From the NCBI GenBank assembly GCA_013396915.1, contig VWZL01004590.1, forward strand, positions 260,800-324,799: DNA of 64,000 nt, written 5' to 3'. Position 1 is the first letter of the stretch. Each line of letters begins with the position of its first letter. Of the stretch, positions 14,015 through 26,000 are shown one piece after another. The notes beneath the pieces are model-generated. The model made no database searches. It had not been told where the DNA came from and worked only from the letters and a program-made list of their open reading frames with translations. This DNA is from Stercorarius parasiticus. Taxonomy: Eukaryota; Chordata; Aves; Charadriiformes; Stercorariidae. A program made the translations under genes and the position numbers.

Positions 14015-15005
14015 CCTGCAACTTCCTTTTCCTTTTTCTTCGTGGATAAGATCTGGTGCCTGGATATTGGAGAAGACAGGTGATGACAGAGATTGCACCA
14101 GCATGATCAGGAGAAAGAAGTTGAAATGTATTCAGTTATAAAAGAAGGAAAATGCCTAGAAAAGGCAGTTAGTTAAAAAAGTAAAGGAGAAGAGCAAGGG
14201 AAGACAGAAAACCGCAAATAAGGGGGCACCGAAGAGCGAACAGAAGATTCATCAAGTAACAACATTGGCAGTGACGATAAAGGTGGTGAAAGATTCATAT
14301 TCTACCGCCACTAACCCCAGACTGAGCAAGTTTACTGTTTCTATTCTATTGACGAGGCTATGAAAGTTATAGATTATATGATATCCAAGACCACGGATTC
14401 ATTTCCTTGCTTCGTATCGCTGTGTAGTTGGCGTTTCCCATACATTTACTCCTGAGGCAATTCCTTTGGTACCCAGACACCACCTCCCAGCTCAACACAA
14501 AAGAGCTCCTTACGTAAGTGGCATTTTGGCTTAGCACAGGTGATGATGTTTTCATGCACTGCACAACAAATCCACAACTAATAAGCAGATTCAGTCCCAC
14601 AGCTGAAAGTACACCGTCTACAACACACATGTAACAGCTGTACAGGCATTCTAATGTTGTATCACACTTAAATAGTTTAAATTCCCTCTCATTTTATAAC
14701 ACGCTGAAACAAATTGAAAATACGTCTGGATTTGCTATGTGTTTTGACTGCATTAAACATGTACTCGCACTCATACATTCTGGAAACCTGTCCTTGCAAG
14801 GGTGATGTTCTTCGTTTCTACAGTAGTTTACTTCGTATCTAAGGTTAAAACACTTACATGCAGTTCATAACCACCTGGTATTAAAAACTTTAAAAAAGGG
14901 CAAGAGTATGAGAACCTTCCATCATCCCATTAAAAAATGAACCTCGAGTAAGCCCACCGCCTTTACAAGTTGGTTCAAGCAGAGATTATTGGTTACATCT
15001 ACAAA

Positions 15006-15048
15006 TGTGTGTGTGTGCATATATATTTTTTTTTATTATTATTTTTTT
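15006..15048. repeat. Compound microsatellite (TG)n-(TA)n-T-rich
   Basis: TG repeats at 15006-15016 pass into a short TA run, then poly-T broken by TTA units. Likely length-variable between individuals. Confidence 0.8.
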
Positions 15049-16621
15049 CACCAAACAATACAGATAACCCTGCGTCAAGTCCGACCACATTCTGCTCTAC
15101 TAGTTCCCAGCAGTTCCGTCTTTCCACAGTATGAATTTCTCCAAACATGCTCCTGGGGGGAAGACGAGCAGCCCCCCACTGTTCCAACGCTGAGAGATAC
15201 GACAGACGCTCAAGGGAATTAATGTGTATAAACCTGAACGCTCCTGGCCACAACCAATTAAAATGCTAGAGGAAGCTCAAGAACCCCCTGAAACCCTTAC
15301 AGCATGTAACCAGTTTGGGTGGCTGTTATTACTGCTTTGATTAAAAAAAATAAATAAAAAAAAGCAGAAAGTCTGCATGATTCGAGAATTCGAATTTGAA
15401 TTGAATGCTGCCGCACTCCAAATGCATTTCAGACTGTGCTTAAAAAAAAAATTAAAAAGTCAGTTACCCCAGTTCTACCCAGAAGATACTCAGCAGATAC
15501 GCCCTGGTATCAAAGTTTTGGGGTTTTCCTCTTATTTTTCTTACTGTTTAACAGCACAAAACAACTCTAAGATCTACTAATCTACTCTGAGCAAGTAATT
15601 AGTAATTCACTTCAGAAGTAAATACAGCTCTGAAATACAGCATGACTCAAATGAAGCATTTTAAAAAAATGTTCTATTTTTAAAAGTAGCAGGCAAGGAT
15701 GGGCATTGCAGATACCCCAAAACAACTGGCTCATGCAGATACAATTGGGATAGCCTCATCCGCCCTCCTCCGATTCAGGCTATGGAATAGGAAGGTGAGG
15801 GATACAGCTATGTGTCAGCAGGATTTAAAAATATTCCTATAAATGAAAGTTTTCTGGTTTAATTCCCACAGTCAACTAGCGCATACTTATAGAGACTCTT
15901 GGAATTTAAAAGGTAGACCGTACGAGACCCATAAGGAGTCAATTTAGTAAACAACGTAGATCTTCCTGAATTACGTCTTTTGATTACTGTTTATGGCATG
16001 GTTTAACCAGGATAACTGACAGTCAGAGGCAGCTCACAATCAACTGTAATGGCATGCAAATTGACTATTTGGGGTCGGTAATCTGACGGGAGGGAAAAGA
16101 CGACTCTTAGCTGGAGTTTCCTTGAAAAAATGGCTGAAAGAAGGGATGTGTGTAGCCAGCAAAAACTGTTTAAAAGCCCCTCACAGTGAAGTTAAAGCCC
16201 TTTTCCAGCATTTAACTCCAAGAGTGCCCTGCCCAAATCGCCCGGGCTGCGCTGTACCGTCATCTGCAGTCGGAGCCGACAGGGGCAAAGAAAAAACACA
16301 CGTCTTGAAGGTTCTGAAATGAATTCATGCGTTCGACCTACAGCAACATAATGCCTGGGAAAGTTACCGGCTGCCGCCTTTGTTCGACAGAGATTAACCA
16401 TGGCACACACGAATAATGGGCTGGATTTATTCTGGAGAACAGAAGCTGAATGGCAATTGTCGAGGCACTGCATTATACATACTTTGGCTGCCTTCTGCTC
16501 TATTCATTTAACACTTGCAGGGAGTAGCGTGAATGAATCTCAGCTCATTTTTTTCCCCTTTTAAAACCACAGCTACACACACTGTTTTGTAAACCCACAC
16601 TGATACCCCAGCAGATCTTAC

Positions 16622-16857
16622 CATGTATGTGCCACCGTAAAGCGACGACGCTGGCGGATGCTTTTATTGACGAGCAACTTTCTGAAAAAGCACGGAGAGT
16701 TCCTCGGTGAACTGCGAGGGGAAATTTTTGGAGACGTAGGTCTGTTCCCAGGCAGCTTGGGAAGCTCGAGCTCTAAATGCATTTGTTCTTTGAAAGTCCT
16801 TATGTAAATCTCTGTCTCTGGAGTAGCAAGTTCCCTAGAAGAATCTTTTGCTGTCAT
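16622..16857 (-). CDS. PDE4B: PDE4B first coding exon of the PDE4B3-type isoform
   Basis: Minus-strand ATG at 16857-16855 begins MTAKDSSREL. The exon continues through FKEQMHLELELPKLPGNRP (about residues 21-39), a Ser-Pro-rich run (SPKISPRSSPRNSP), CFFRKLLVNKSIRQRRRFTV and ends AHT plus a split TG| at the donor GTAAGA (16621-16616). This is nearly identical to the human PDE4B3 N-terminus as I remember it. An in-frame TGA lies two codons upstream of the ATG (16863-16861), which supports the start. The coding part is 236 nt and leaves the same TG| phase as the PDE4B1 exon at 37586, so either can splice to the same shared exon. Residues of note: four Ser-Pro sites, possible proline-directed kinase targets, and the basic cluster RQRRRFT, which resembles a PKA-type site; both are inferences. 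The position, downstream of the PDE4B1 exons in the direction of transcription, matches the order of the two start exons in the human gene. A 77-residue apparent continuation to a stop is simply read-through into the intron. Confidence 0.96.
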
Positions 16858-16886
16858 AGCTCAGACGTTATGTGAGCTCTCACCAT
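16854..16886 (-). promoter_or_regulatory. Short upstream ORF overlapping the PDE4B3 start codon
   Basis: A minus-strand ATG at 16886-16884 opens ten codons (MVRAHITSEL) and stops at TGA 16856-16854. The stop overlaps the PDE4B3 ATG in the arrangement ATGA, shifted by one base. If the PDE4B3 mRNA starts upstream of 16886, ribosomes ending on this uORF would stop on top of the main start, a layout compatible with termination-reinitiation or start-site competition. That it is translated is an inference; the overlap itself is seen directly. Confidence 0.5.
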
Positions 16887-17640
16887 TCAGAAAACGTAAC
16901 AAAAACACATCACGCAGGCATCGCCGCAGATTAAAAACGCTGATAAATTGGCAGAGCTTACCCCGCTCATTCACAAGGCTGGGCTCCAAATGGAAAGGCT
17001 GCCTGAAGCAACAGCAGCATAAATCGAAGGACGATAAGCCAGGGCTGTCAGAAAACCCTTTATCAGTCCAGCTCTCCCTCTGAAAATGCGCCAAAGTGTT
17101 TCTGTGTCAGCAGCCTCCGTGCGGATGCAGCTCGCCTGCCAGCTACACACCGACGCGCGCCGGAGCCATTCAGCCCCGCACACCAGCTCATGAAAAATTC
17201 ATAACAGCCGCCTCCCAATCAATCCCTTTCCTATAGCATTTTGGCTTCACAGACTTCACAGAAAAACGCCGGATTTTTCAGTGTGCACTAATAAAATCAA
17301 GGAATTCCCTAGCCTGTTGCAAGCCAAGTAACCCCATTCATTCAGGCCCAGGATGTTTAATAAAAAGGTCTTCATTCAGAATTAGTTTTACCCGTGCTGC
17401 AGTAGCTCCACCCATGACATGCTTATTGGCTCGATATTATTTTGACAACTGGACTCTGTTCAGCTCCGTCTTGTGTTATAAGCGTGTCGGATTCTCATGA
17501 AATTTTAACGAGCCGTCTAACACCATGACACCGTTCCTGGGCATCGCCAAGCGCACCCCAGGCACCGCCGGAGCGACCCCCGGGACGGCAGCAGCGCTGG
17601 CTCGGATGGAGACGTGCGCCGCGCTCAGGGTGGGCCAGGA
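16858..17640 (-). promoter_or_regulatory. PDE4B: CpG-rich leader and probable promoter region of the PDE4B3 isoform
   Basis: This stretch lies directly upstream of the PDE4B3 start codon and is much richer in CpG than its surroundings, with two dense patches at about 17110-17180 and 17500-17640. Inverted CCAAT-type sequences (ATTGG when read on the minus strand at about 17215-17225, and ATTGG on the plus strand near 17425) are present. I see no convincing TATA box at a fixed distance, which fits a dispersed CpG-type promoter. A TTACGT half-site, possible CREB/ATF or PAR-bZIP binding, reads on the minus strand near 16894-16899. The transcription start cannot be placed from sequence alone, so the border between leader and promoter is open. 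No splice acceptor is needed, as the PDE4B3 exon is a first exon in mammals (recalled). Confidence 0.65.
16861..17094 (-). promoter_or_regulatory. Longer upstream ORF in the PDE4B3 leader (77 codons)
   Basis: An open frame of 77 codons runs from 17094 to the TGA at 16863-16861 and is in the same frame as PDE4B3, ending one codon before its ATG. It has no similarity that I recognise. It matters only if transcription starts upstream of 17094. It may equally be a chance open frame in CpG-rich DNA. Confidence 0.3.
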
Positions 17641-18554
17641 AGAAAAGGTCTAATAGGGAAAAAAACAAAAGGAAGCAAGGCATAATTTTGTGCAAGAACA
17701 AAGCATGCAAAAACGCACGCTGCACAGACGAAGCTGAACGCTGCCTGAGATCTACCCATGGTCAAAGGGCAAAATCACTGCCAGGCACTGGGGACGCTGG
17801 CACAGGGTGAGCAAAGAGAGGGGAACACTAAAGGGTGGGGGATCCGGCACCCCCCCGCAAAGCCAAATTAATTTGAATTAATTCACACTAAGCAATGTAT
17901 GTATTTAGAAACACAAAAAAAACAAGATTTGTTCTGGACATAAACAACAACCTCTACATTTTCAAGGCTAAAAATATATACTCTAGGGAAGGAAACTAAA
18001 GACAAGATTTGATGCTGACAGTAAGAACATAATAAACACTACAGGGAGTGGCAGAGCATCTTTTTAACTGCTCAAAAGTAGGTGACTCTTAAATGTAAAT
18101 ACAATAATTCTTTTCAAAGGAGGAGGAGAAAGAAAAGAGCATACCCAGCCAGCCTGCGGTGAAAGTGCTCTGATCTGTGTGCAAGAGGTTCAGCGTACAG
18201 TATAGGCACCAATTACACAACAAATCCCCCCCAGTCCCGATCCATTCCAGTGCTCTCCTCACTCACATATCCCAAAATACTTTACAAAACCATTAGCCTG
18301 CCTTCCTTGGCTTTGAGTAAAAGGCTTGCTATAGAGAGCTTCCCTATAGCAGAGCCTATAGAGGAGTTACCAGACATTCTACCTCACCTGCTGCTATCTT
18401 CTTCACCATTTACATTTATTTATGACATTTTTTTTCTTTTTAAGTAGAAAGACCTGCCTGAGCCTAACCTAAGGATACTGGAAATTGCAGTGTTATCTGA
18501 TCCCGAGAGGTTCACGCAGTAGCAGAATGGGAACATTTAATGCTTTAGGAATTA

Positions 18555-18561
18555 TGACGTC
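18555..18561. promoter_or_regulatory. CRE-like site TGACGTC upstream of the PDE4B3 start
   Basis: TGACGTC followed by T matches seven of the eight bases of the palindromic cAMP-response element. It lies about 1.7 kb upstream of the PDE4B3 ATG in the direction of transcription. PDE4 genes are known to be induced by cAMP in several tissues, so the location is plausible, but a 7-base match is expected by chance every few kilobases to tens of kilobases. Confidence 0.25.
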
Positions 18562-20015
18562 TTAGGCTGTGATCTGTTATTCTACATCTCGACTGTACTG
18601 ACAGCCGGTGAAAGACAAAGGGAAGCTTGAGAGCTACGCTGGGTGATAAATAAAATCCACACAAATGCTTAGAATCTGGAATTCCAAACAAAAAAAAAAA
18701 AAGAACTTCCTAATTCACCAGGGAAGCAAAATGGGATGTTGGAGGGGGTCTGTGAGAATACATCTGATATTAAAGAAACAGTATTTCCATGCCTCCTCTT
18801 GAAGCTATTAAAATTGCAAGAATAAAGGGAAACTCACCCTCTGAAAGCACTCTGCAATGAAACACACTGAACAATGGCACGCTCCTGGTACTGACTGTCT
18901 GCTTCCCTTACCTGCATTCAGAGACGTTTCAGAAGCAGTGTCCATTAAGGGAGTGCTTCTCATTATTTGGACATTCATGAGTTAGTAACGAGATGTCAGC
19001 CCCACAGCCTGCAGAAGATACCGAGGTAAGATGCGCGAAGGCTGTTGATGGAGCGAAGAAATGCCAGAAAGGCTGAGCTAATAAGATGGAAAAAAGAGAC
19101 TGTGGGGAGAAGCAAGGCTCCACTCTCCCTTCTGGAAGGATAAAGAAGGAAGAGACAAAGTGCCACCCACTGCTTTGAGGAGCCAGAATAATGGAGGTGC
19201 TTCTCCAAGCTGAGGTCTAGGGCACTCATTGCTTGGTAGAGAACCTCAGAGTATTTTGACCATTAGCACAGGATATTTCTTCTGTTAAATATCTCCCAGA
19301 TCTCGGTGGCAATGGGAGCTAACGGTTACCTGGATAAGGCTGCAGAGCAGCTCTCTCTCTGTTCCAGCTACCATCCTTCATGCTGCCAACTTCTGATGTT
19401 GCACGTACAGAGGACCGTGCAGCCAAAGTCTCTATCGTCTCTACTGATTTGTAGTATTGGAATTCTGTCAAAACATGCTGCTTTACGCCAGGATAAGCCA
19501 AGAAGAGATGAGAAGAAGAACACCTCCAGAGACCTGAGCTAAGTGGCGTGAAAGCTTGGTATCAGAATAAACTTGCCAATAATTCTGAAAAATGAATTTT
19601 GCTATATTTGCCGAGGTTACTGTCAGCAACAGGAGGCAATGGTAGACAGAACACCTAGGGTACCAGAACACCTGGAGAGACTACCAGGTACAAGGACCAG
19701 TTTACTGAAGTTCCCCTAACATACAAATAAAAATGGTCAAGAGGCATCTCGCTCTTTCCTGAACTTCTGTGATGTCCTGGAAACAGCGTAATGCAATAAT
19801 TTGTCTATCATTACAGATTATTGTGGGCAACAGCACCAGTAGTCCAAGAGTAACAAGTAATTTCAGCTCATCAGAAAAGAGGCCAGTAATACAAAGGAAG
19901 AGTTGAGGAGGGGGGGAAAGATGATTAAAGAAAAGGCCCTGGTAGCACTGGCAGGAAAATGAAACTCCTTGGAAGAATAAGCACAATTAAGGAAATTTTC
20001 AAAAGTTTAAGTATA

Positions 20016-20037
20016 CTTGTGTGAGTTTTCACACAAG
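20016..20037. other. Perfect 9-bp inverted repeat with 4-base loop
   Basis: CTTGTGTGA (20016-20024), loop GTTT, TCACACAAG (20029-20037). Too short for a microRNA precursor and with no gene end near it. Noted as a structure only. Confidence 0.4.
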
Positions 20038-23000
20038 CTTCCTAGCTTACCAAAGCGTCTAGGACCGCAGAATGTTTTAATATATTTTATTAGAATAACT
20101 GACACAGGTGGGAAAGAATATTTTCAGCCATGCAATTCCTCATCATAGGCTGATCTTCATTGTGTTGAGAGCAATTGCTAAGCAACAAGAATACATACTT
20201 TTTCTTTACAGTAGCACTATTATTTACCTGTTTCTAAGCCATAATCGCCAGGATAAAATAAAATGCCAGCAAAGAGGCAACTGTGAACTGTCCTACACGC
20301 TTCAGTAGGGAAGGAAGAGTGGGTAGTTGACTTTGAACAGCACTTTCAGTCGGTGGCAGAGTAATTGGATAATTCTTTCGTACAGCACGCTCTGTAGAAG
20401 CACATTTACATAAAAACAGTTAGGAAGCTCGCCTCTGTTACTCAGGTCATTATTCCATCCATAAATATTAGCAAGGCATCCCAAAAAGATAATGCTAACC
20501 TGACAGCAAATTAATTAAAAAAATTACTTCAAGTGATTGTGGTTTGCTGGTACTACTTTTACTTCTTTTTCAAAGGAAGGAAACCTAGGGGAAACATATT
20601 TTTAATCAATTACAGAGCCTCCTTTTCAGAAATCCTGGTAAAAGCAAACCCAAGATATTTGTAAGCTTTCAAACAATTTGAAAATTAAGACTATTACTTG
20701 TGCAAATCGTTACAAAGTATAAAACACAGATCCTCCCTGCATATTTTTAATTGTTGTTCAAGAAGTTTGCTGCCTAAATGCACACCTGTAATACGTGCTC
20801 CTGAAGCAGTAAAGAGAGTCTCTTCTTTTGTACTTGTTCACCCTGGAAGGACTTTGATGGTCGCTCACACGTACCAGTGTCTGCTTGGTTTAAGTCGGGC
20901 ATCTGTGCAAACACGGGTTTGTAAAGGTCACTCGGGAGAGATGGTCAACTCCAGAACCTCTATTAATAGTTGAGGATGCACAAGGGAAGGACTTGACCTG
21001 AGTCTTAGAAGCCACGATCTTTCTTTTACACTGTAATTTGAACACAGTTGATGTAAAAAAACCCTATTGGGCCAGCAACATTATGGAATCTCACAGCACT
21101 GTCGCTACTTAACATTTGGATTTCCACCAAATGTACAGAGTGGAAGATGGGTTGGGAGAGGATCTACCATGGATTTCCAGGAGAGAAACTCTAGAAGTCG
21201 ATCAGCTCCATTAGCTCGGAGAGAGATGAAAGGACAATACAAACCTAAGCAGGAGGCAGTGAAATCATTGTCCCCCCTCTAACAGGTCAGCTAAATCATA
21301 TTTCCATTATAAAAGAAAAGGGGTTGAGTAGGAGTGATCATGCAGGAGACTAGAAATTAGAATTGGGTCATTGAAGCAAGTGCTGAGTTTAGAGGAACAG
21401 AGCAGTTGAGGAACATCTGTGTTTGTGAAAGGACAGACAAACAAGATCTTGAGGAAAAGGGGGAAGTAAACCAAAGTAAAGGAGGAAAAAAAAAGCTATA
21501 AAACTACATTTTTCTCTTGGGCTAAACCAATAAAGACATGTGAGTAGAGGGAAGCAGAGGCAATGAGAAGGTAGCAGAGAGAGTCAAGAATATGGGAATA
21601 GTCACTTGCCCTGGAAAAGAGCTCAGTTAAAAAGACTGCAGTAGAGCAGGGAATAAATTTGCAGTGGAAATGTCACAGGACTGACATGGATGTGATCTGC
21701 AGTTCGAGGCCTAAGGCAGAAGATGTAACTGCCGAGATGAGCCAGCACTGGGAATACATAAGAGCAACTCAGGCAATGGGAGACAGGCAAAGATGCGAGG
21801 GGGAGGTAAATGAATCAAACAGAAGAGAAATGTCTAGGAGGAAACTTAGAGCAAGACAAAAAAAACACATCAATGAACTGGAAGCTGTAGATGGGCCAGG
21901 AAAACAGGTGCTAAGGAGTAGTGCTTCAACGTGAAAATAGAAGTCACCGTGGATGAAAATGTAAGGACAGGAAACGACAGCCAAGGCTTTAAGTCAGAGC
22001 AATGGCTGGTGAGAAAGAGCTAGAAAGGTAACAGCGACGTGAAAAGAAGAGCTGGATGCAGCACTGCTAAAACCTGGAAAAGATTCCAAGAAAATAAAAA
22101 AAAGCTGTACAGCCAGTGTTATACATAAGGATGTGTTTGTGGTGGAGAACTTAAATCATGCCAGTGGTGGAGTTAGTTCTCTAGACGCAACAGACGTGGA
22201 GAAAAGGGGAAAAGAAGGGTCGAGTATAAACTGAAGAGACTGACATGAGAGGAAACAATAAAATCTGTACTTCACGCCTTCATTTCCTTTCTCCCACGAC
22301 CAAGAGGCACACAATGTCCATTCCATCAGTGAGTGCTGCTGATCACTTTAGAGGCAGAATCAGTATTGATTAATTCTACCCCATCCGAGTCCCAGTTTTA
22401 CTTTTAGCTCCCTCAGAGTAGAGGCTGTCATCAGGTCTGCCGCTACTTAAACATATACCTGCGACTGACGTTTCTAAACCATTATACCAAATTCTGACGC
22501 TTTAAAATAAAAATAAAAGCTTTAGCCTGAATAATAAGAATTCACCGTTCTAATTTGAGATGCATTTGATCAGCCACATCTTCCTACGACGCAGTAAAGG
22601 AAAGCCACAACGCAGCACAGAGATCAAACTCCCAAGGCACGCAGTGCTAACCTAGTGCTTAACAATAATATAAATATAACAGTAAAGAAATATTATCTAG
22701 AAGCTGTGAAGAGATGCCGATGTAGTAAACTTCTTAAACCCTCCCTTAATAACGCCTTCTTTAACAGAAGGCTGAGCAAAGCCCAATGCAGGAAAAGTCT
22801 CCTCGGCTCAGAAGTGGGAGGCTTTTTGGTGTTCAGTTTGTATCTTCTGTAAAAAAATGAAGAGATGCCTGCCTTTGCTCAATTGCAACGCCTGCTCTCT
22901 CACAAGCGAGTGCTTCTAAAAGATGGCTTCATGACAGAAAACTTTAAATGACACGTTTGAGGATTTTTCTTGTACTTTCCTGAAAGCTTCCGGAATCAAG

Positions 23001-26000
23001 ATGCCGAAGGAGAGGCAGAACACATCACTAATTACTGGTTTGCATGACAAATTTCCCACATTTAAGAGGCAAAATGAAAATAACAACAGCAATTCACTGC
23101 AATTTATAATTGGAAGATAAGGTTTTTCTCTATTTAATAGTTTAAAATGATATGGTTTGTATATCCGACAGATGTAGGGGCCTCTGAAATTTTCAGAAGG
23201 GCAGAGACTAGTAACTCTTGCACAGGCCTTTGAAGCGGTGTTCTGGAGCCCTGTAAAATGGTCACAGAGGACGAAGCACAGCACCTAGCAACCCTTGGTT
23301 GGCACTGTAAGAGCTGAGCCAACTGGAAAAGAAAGAAGCAACTGGAAAAGTCCGTCCTTCTTTATTTGAGAGAGTCAGGACACCAGCACAGAGAAACGAC
23401 CCACATCTACAATGTTAGCGAAGGTTGGACAGGATCCATCCTATCTAAAAGGCGACCTTTTTAGCTCTTCCCATTTTATTAGCATCCAGTTGCTTTCAAA
23501 CAGGCTATTCCTCATTCAATAAGCAGCTCGTATATTAGGTTTTGGTTCAGCAGCCAACAATTGCAGCCTCCGTATATGATTTTGTAAGTTTGCAGGTCTT
23601 TAAAGCATCCAGGACCTCTAACAAAGTCAGGAAGATCCAGAATTCTTTTCAGATCAGTCGCAAATAAACTAACTCCATCTTTAAGAAAGATACCTGGCTT
23701 GGATGCTCGTCTGTTCACATTGAATTAGTCATCCCCATCCACCGGGACACTTCACCATTTGAGTAGAGCACTACAAGGCATCCTCTGTCACGGAAAAATT
23801 CTTTGGATTCAGAACACGGATGAAGAAGTCAATAGTAACAACAAGCCTGATGCCTTTCGCCTGCCATTTAGTCCTTAAAACGAACTGGATACGTTATTTT
23901 TTTTCCACAATAAACCACACCGTAGAAAGACAGAGACACAATTTATCCAAGTTCCTTGCACTTTTTAGTAACTGAACAAAAAAGTACAATTTCTTATCAT
24001 GCCACAATGCCATTTTTTTTTCTTTCAAGTATTTATGTTTTTATCTCCTAGTAGATACACACGAGGAAATAAATTTATACGCTATAAGCCCTCAGGGCAT
24101 GATACTTTATTCATAATGGTAATTTCGTTAGCAACTTTATTGTGCTTGATTTAGAGTATTTCTCAGAGAACATGTAAATGCCTTCTATATTATCCATCGT
24201 GAGTAATCACATATGTTAGACCAATCTGTATTGCTTGCGATTATTTTCTCATTTCAGAGCTATAGAGTAATATTTTACAAATGAATTCAATAAGCCAACT
24301 TATTCTTCACAGGCAGAGACCTCTGGAGCGACTCCAGAGAAAAGAGAAGCCAAATGCAAAAAAGTCTTGCAATTTCACACATCCTTTACATCCCATTTGA
24401 TGAGAAAAGGCTTTATGCAACTACAGAGATGTAGTATGAAGGATGCAATATCTACAAAGATATTTGCCTGGACCCACCAGCTCGCCTCTCGCCAGGCTGT
24501 TTTTCATTCGTTCGGTGGTGCGTTACCTGACAGCAATTAGCATTACCTGCACCTGACTCTGCCGTGGATTTGCCTGTGACTAAGCACCTCGGCTCACCTG
24601 AGTCACCAGCATTTGACAGCCAGGATCAGGTCCCTGCTCACTGCCGTGCGGAGACGCCTCTCCCCCCATCTCCAGATGCCTCTGCTGATGCCTCTGGGCC
24701 TGTACCCAGAGGCAACTACGGGCACCAGAGCTACTGGCCAGGATCACCCATCGTAATTCAGTCACAGGTAACCTCCTTGTTAAACATGAAACGCAAACAA
24801 ACATCAGTATCTGTAATTTTCACATAACTAGAATTAAAATGACATAATACAGTGACAAGTATGAAAAAAATAAATAATCGGTATTATTTAATAAGCAGCG
24901 TTCTTACTGATAACAGATAATCCCACGTAGCCAATTTGGGCACCCAATTTGTCAGGCCATTTCTGCATCCTGCCATACGTTCACCTGGAAAACTCCAGTT
25001 TGGGTTGGTTGGCAACATCTCCTCACGTAGGCAATGGAAAGGGTATAAAAGTGAATGCTTAGCCTTGGACAACCCTCCATCTCCTTTCAAAGAAAGGATT
25101 TAAATCATTTTCATGAGCAAACATATTTCTCTGTTATTGATCACACCTGTGGTAGTTAAACAGGAAGAGAAAACTTCACCATTAATCTGAGTCTGTTCAA
25201 GTTTTGTGTTTCACTCTTGCTCTTCCAGATTCTTAGTTTTTCAGCTCTTGACTGAGCAAACGTCATTCCAGTTTGCATGCAAGTTATTTTAATTACCTTC
25301 TGTTTCAGATCCTCTACACCTTACCAGCTCTCTCAAATTAAACGGTATCCGGTTTGCAATGTGCATTTATTTATAGTTCTTTCTCCCTGAAAACACCCCA
25401 ACACAGAGAGGTAAAGCTCACTACATTTACTGCTCAACAGCATGGTTGTAACCTCCAGCTTTGCCAAGTGCCTCATGTTTAGTGCTGGGAAACAACAGAA
25501 AATGCAATTGTCATAATTTACATCCAGCTTTGTCCACTACAGCTTAATTAAAGGAATAAATTCACAGCCAAAAACCTAGAGACCAGTGCACTGCCAGTGC
25601 TGATAAAAAGAGAGGAGGTGGCTGTGGCCTGTCCAACTATTTAAGAAGTCTCATGTTTTCCTCAATGGGAAGAGAGTGTCCAGCGAGGGGTAACGAGCCT
25701 CCTGGAGCAGCAGTTGGGGCGAGGACCTGTAGAACATGACTGAGGCCAGCAGCAGAGGACAACGCTACACTCTTGGTCCTCTAATTCATTCCAATGATGC
25801 TCTCAACGCTATCAGGGTCTCTGTTCAAAGGACTCAGAAAGGAATTGATACAAAAAAGTAAGTTCAATAAGATTCCAGTAGGTCACAACGTAGCTACTGA
25901 AAACACATGAGAGAAGGTCTAAAGGCACTGGACACCCAACCAGTGCCAGGCGGAGATGGACTTTGTGATTTATAAAACTTTGTTGAATTTTGGCTGGGAG

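Larger units (their letters stand above)
13063..16621 (-). other. PDE4B: PDE4B intron, no gene recognised
   Basis: AT-rich intron sequence between the CR1 and the PDE4B3 exon. It contains an A-rich tract at 13951-14014, a purine-rich stretch at about 14040-14300, and a TG/TA/T-rich microsatellite at 15006-15048. No exon-like sequence with recognisable protein similarity was found. Confidence 0.6.

Noticed and set aside
1..16621. Shared PDE4B exon (FDVENG...RRESFLYRSDSDYD) to the left of the PDE4B3 exon
   Set aside because: Searched on the minus strand and not found; it must lie beyond the left edge.
20016..20037. Hairpin as a microRNA precursor
   Set aside because: A 9-bp stem is far too short, and flanking bases do not extend the pairing.
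24564..24827. 87-codon plus-strand frame rich in Ser, Pro and Ala as an exon
   Set aside because: GC-rich patch without recognisable similarity or supporting splice sites; a chance frame is the simpler explanation.
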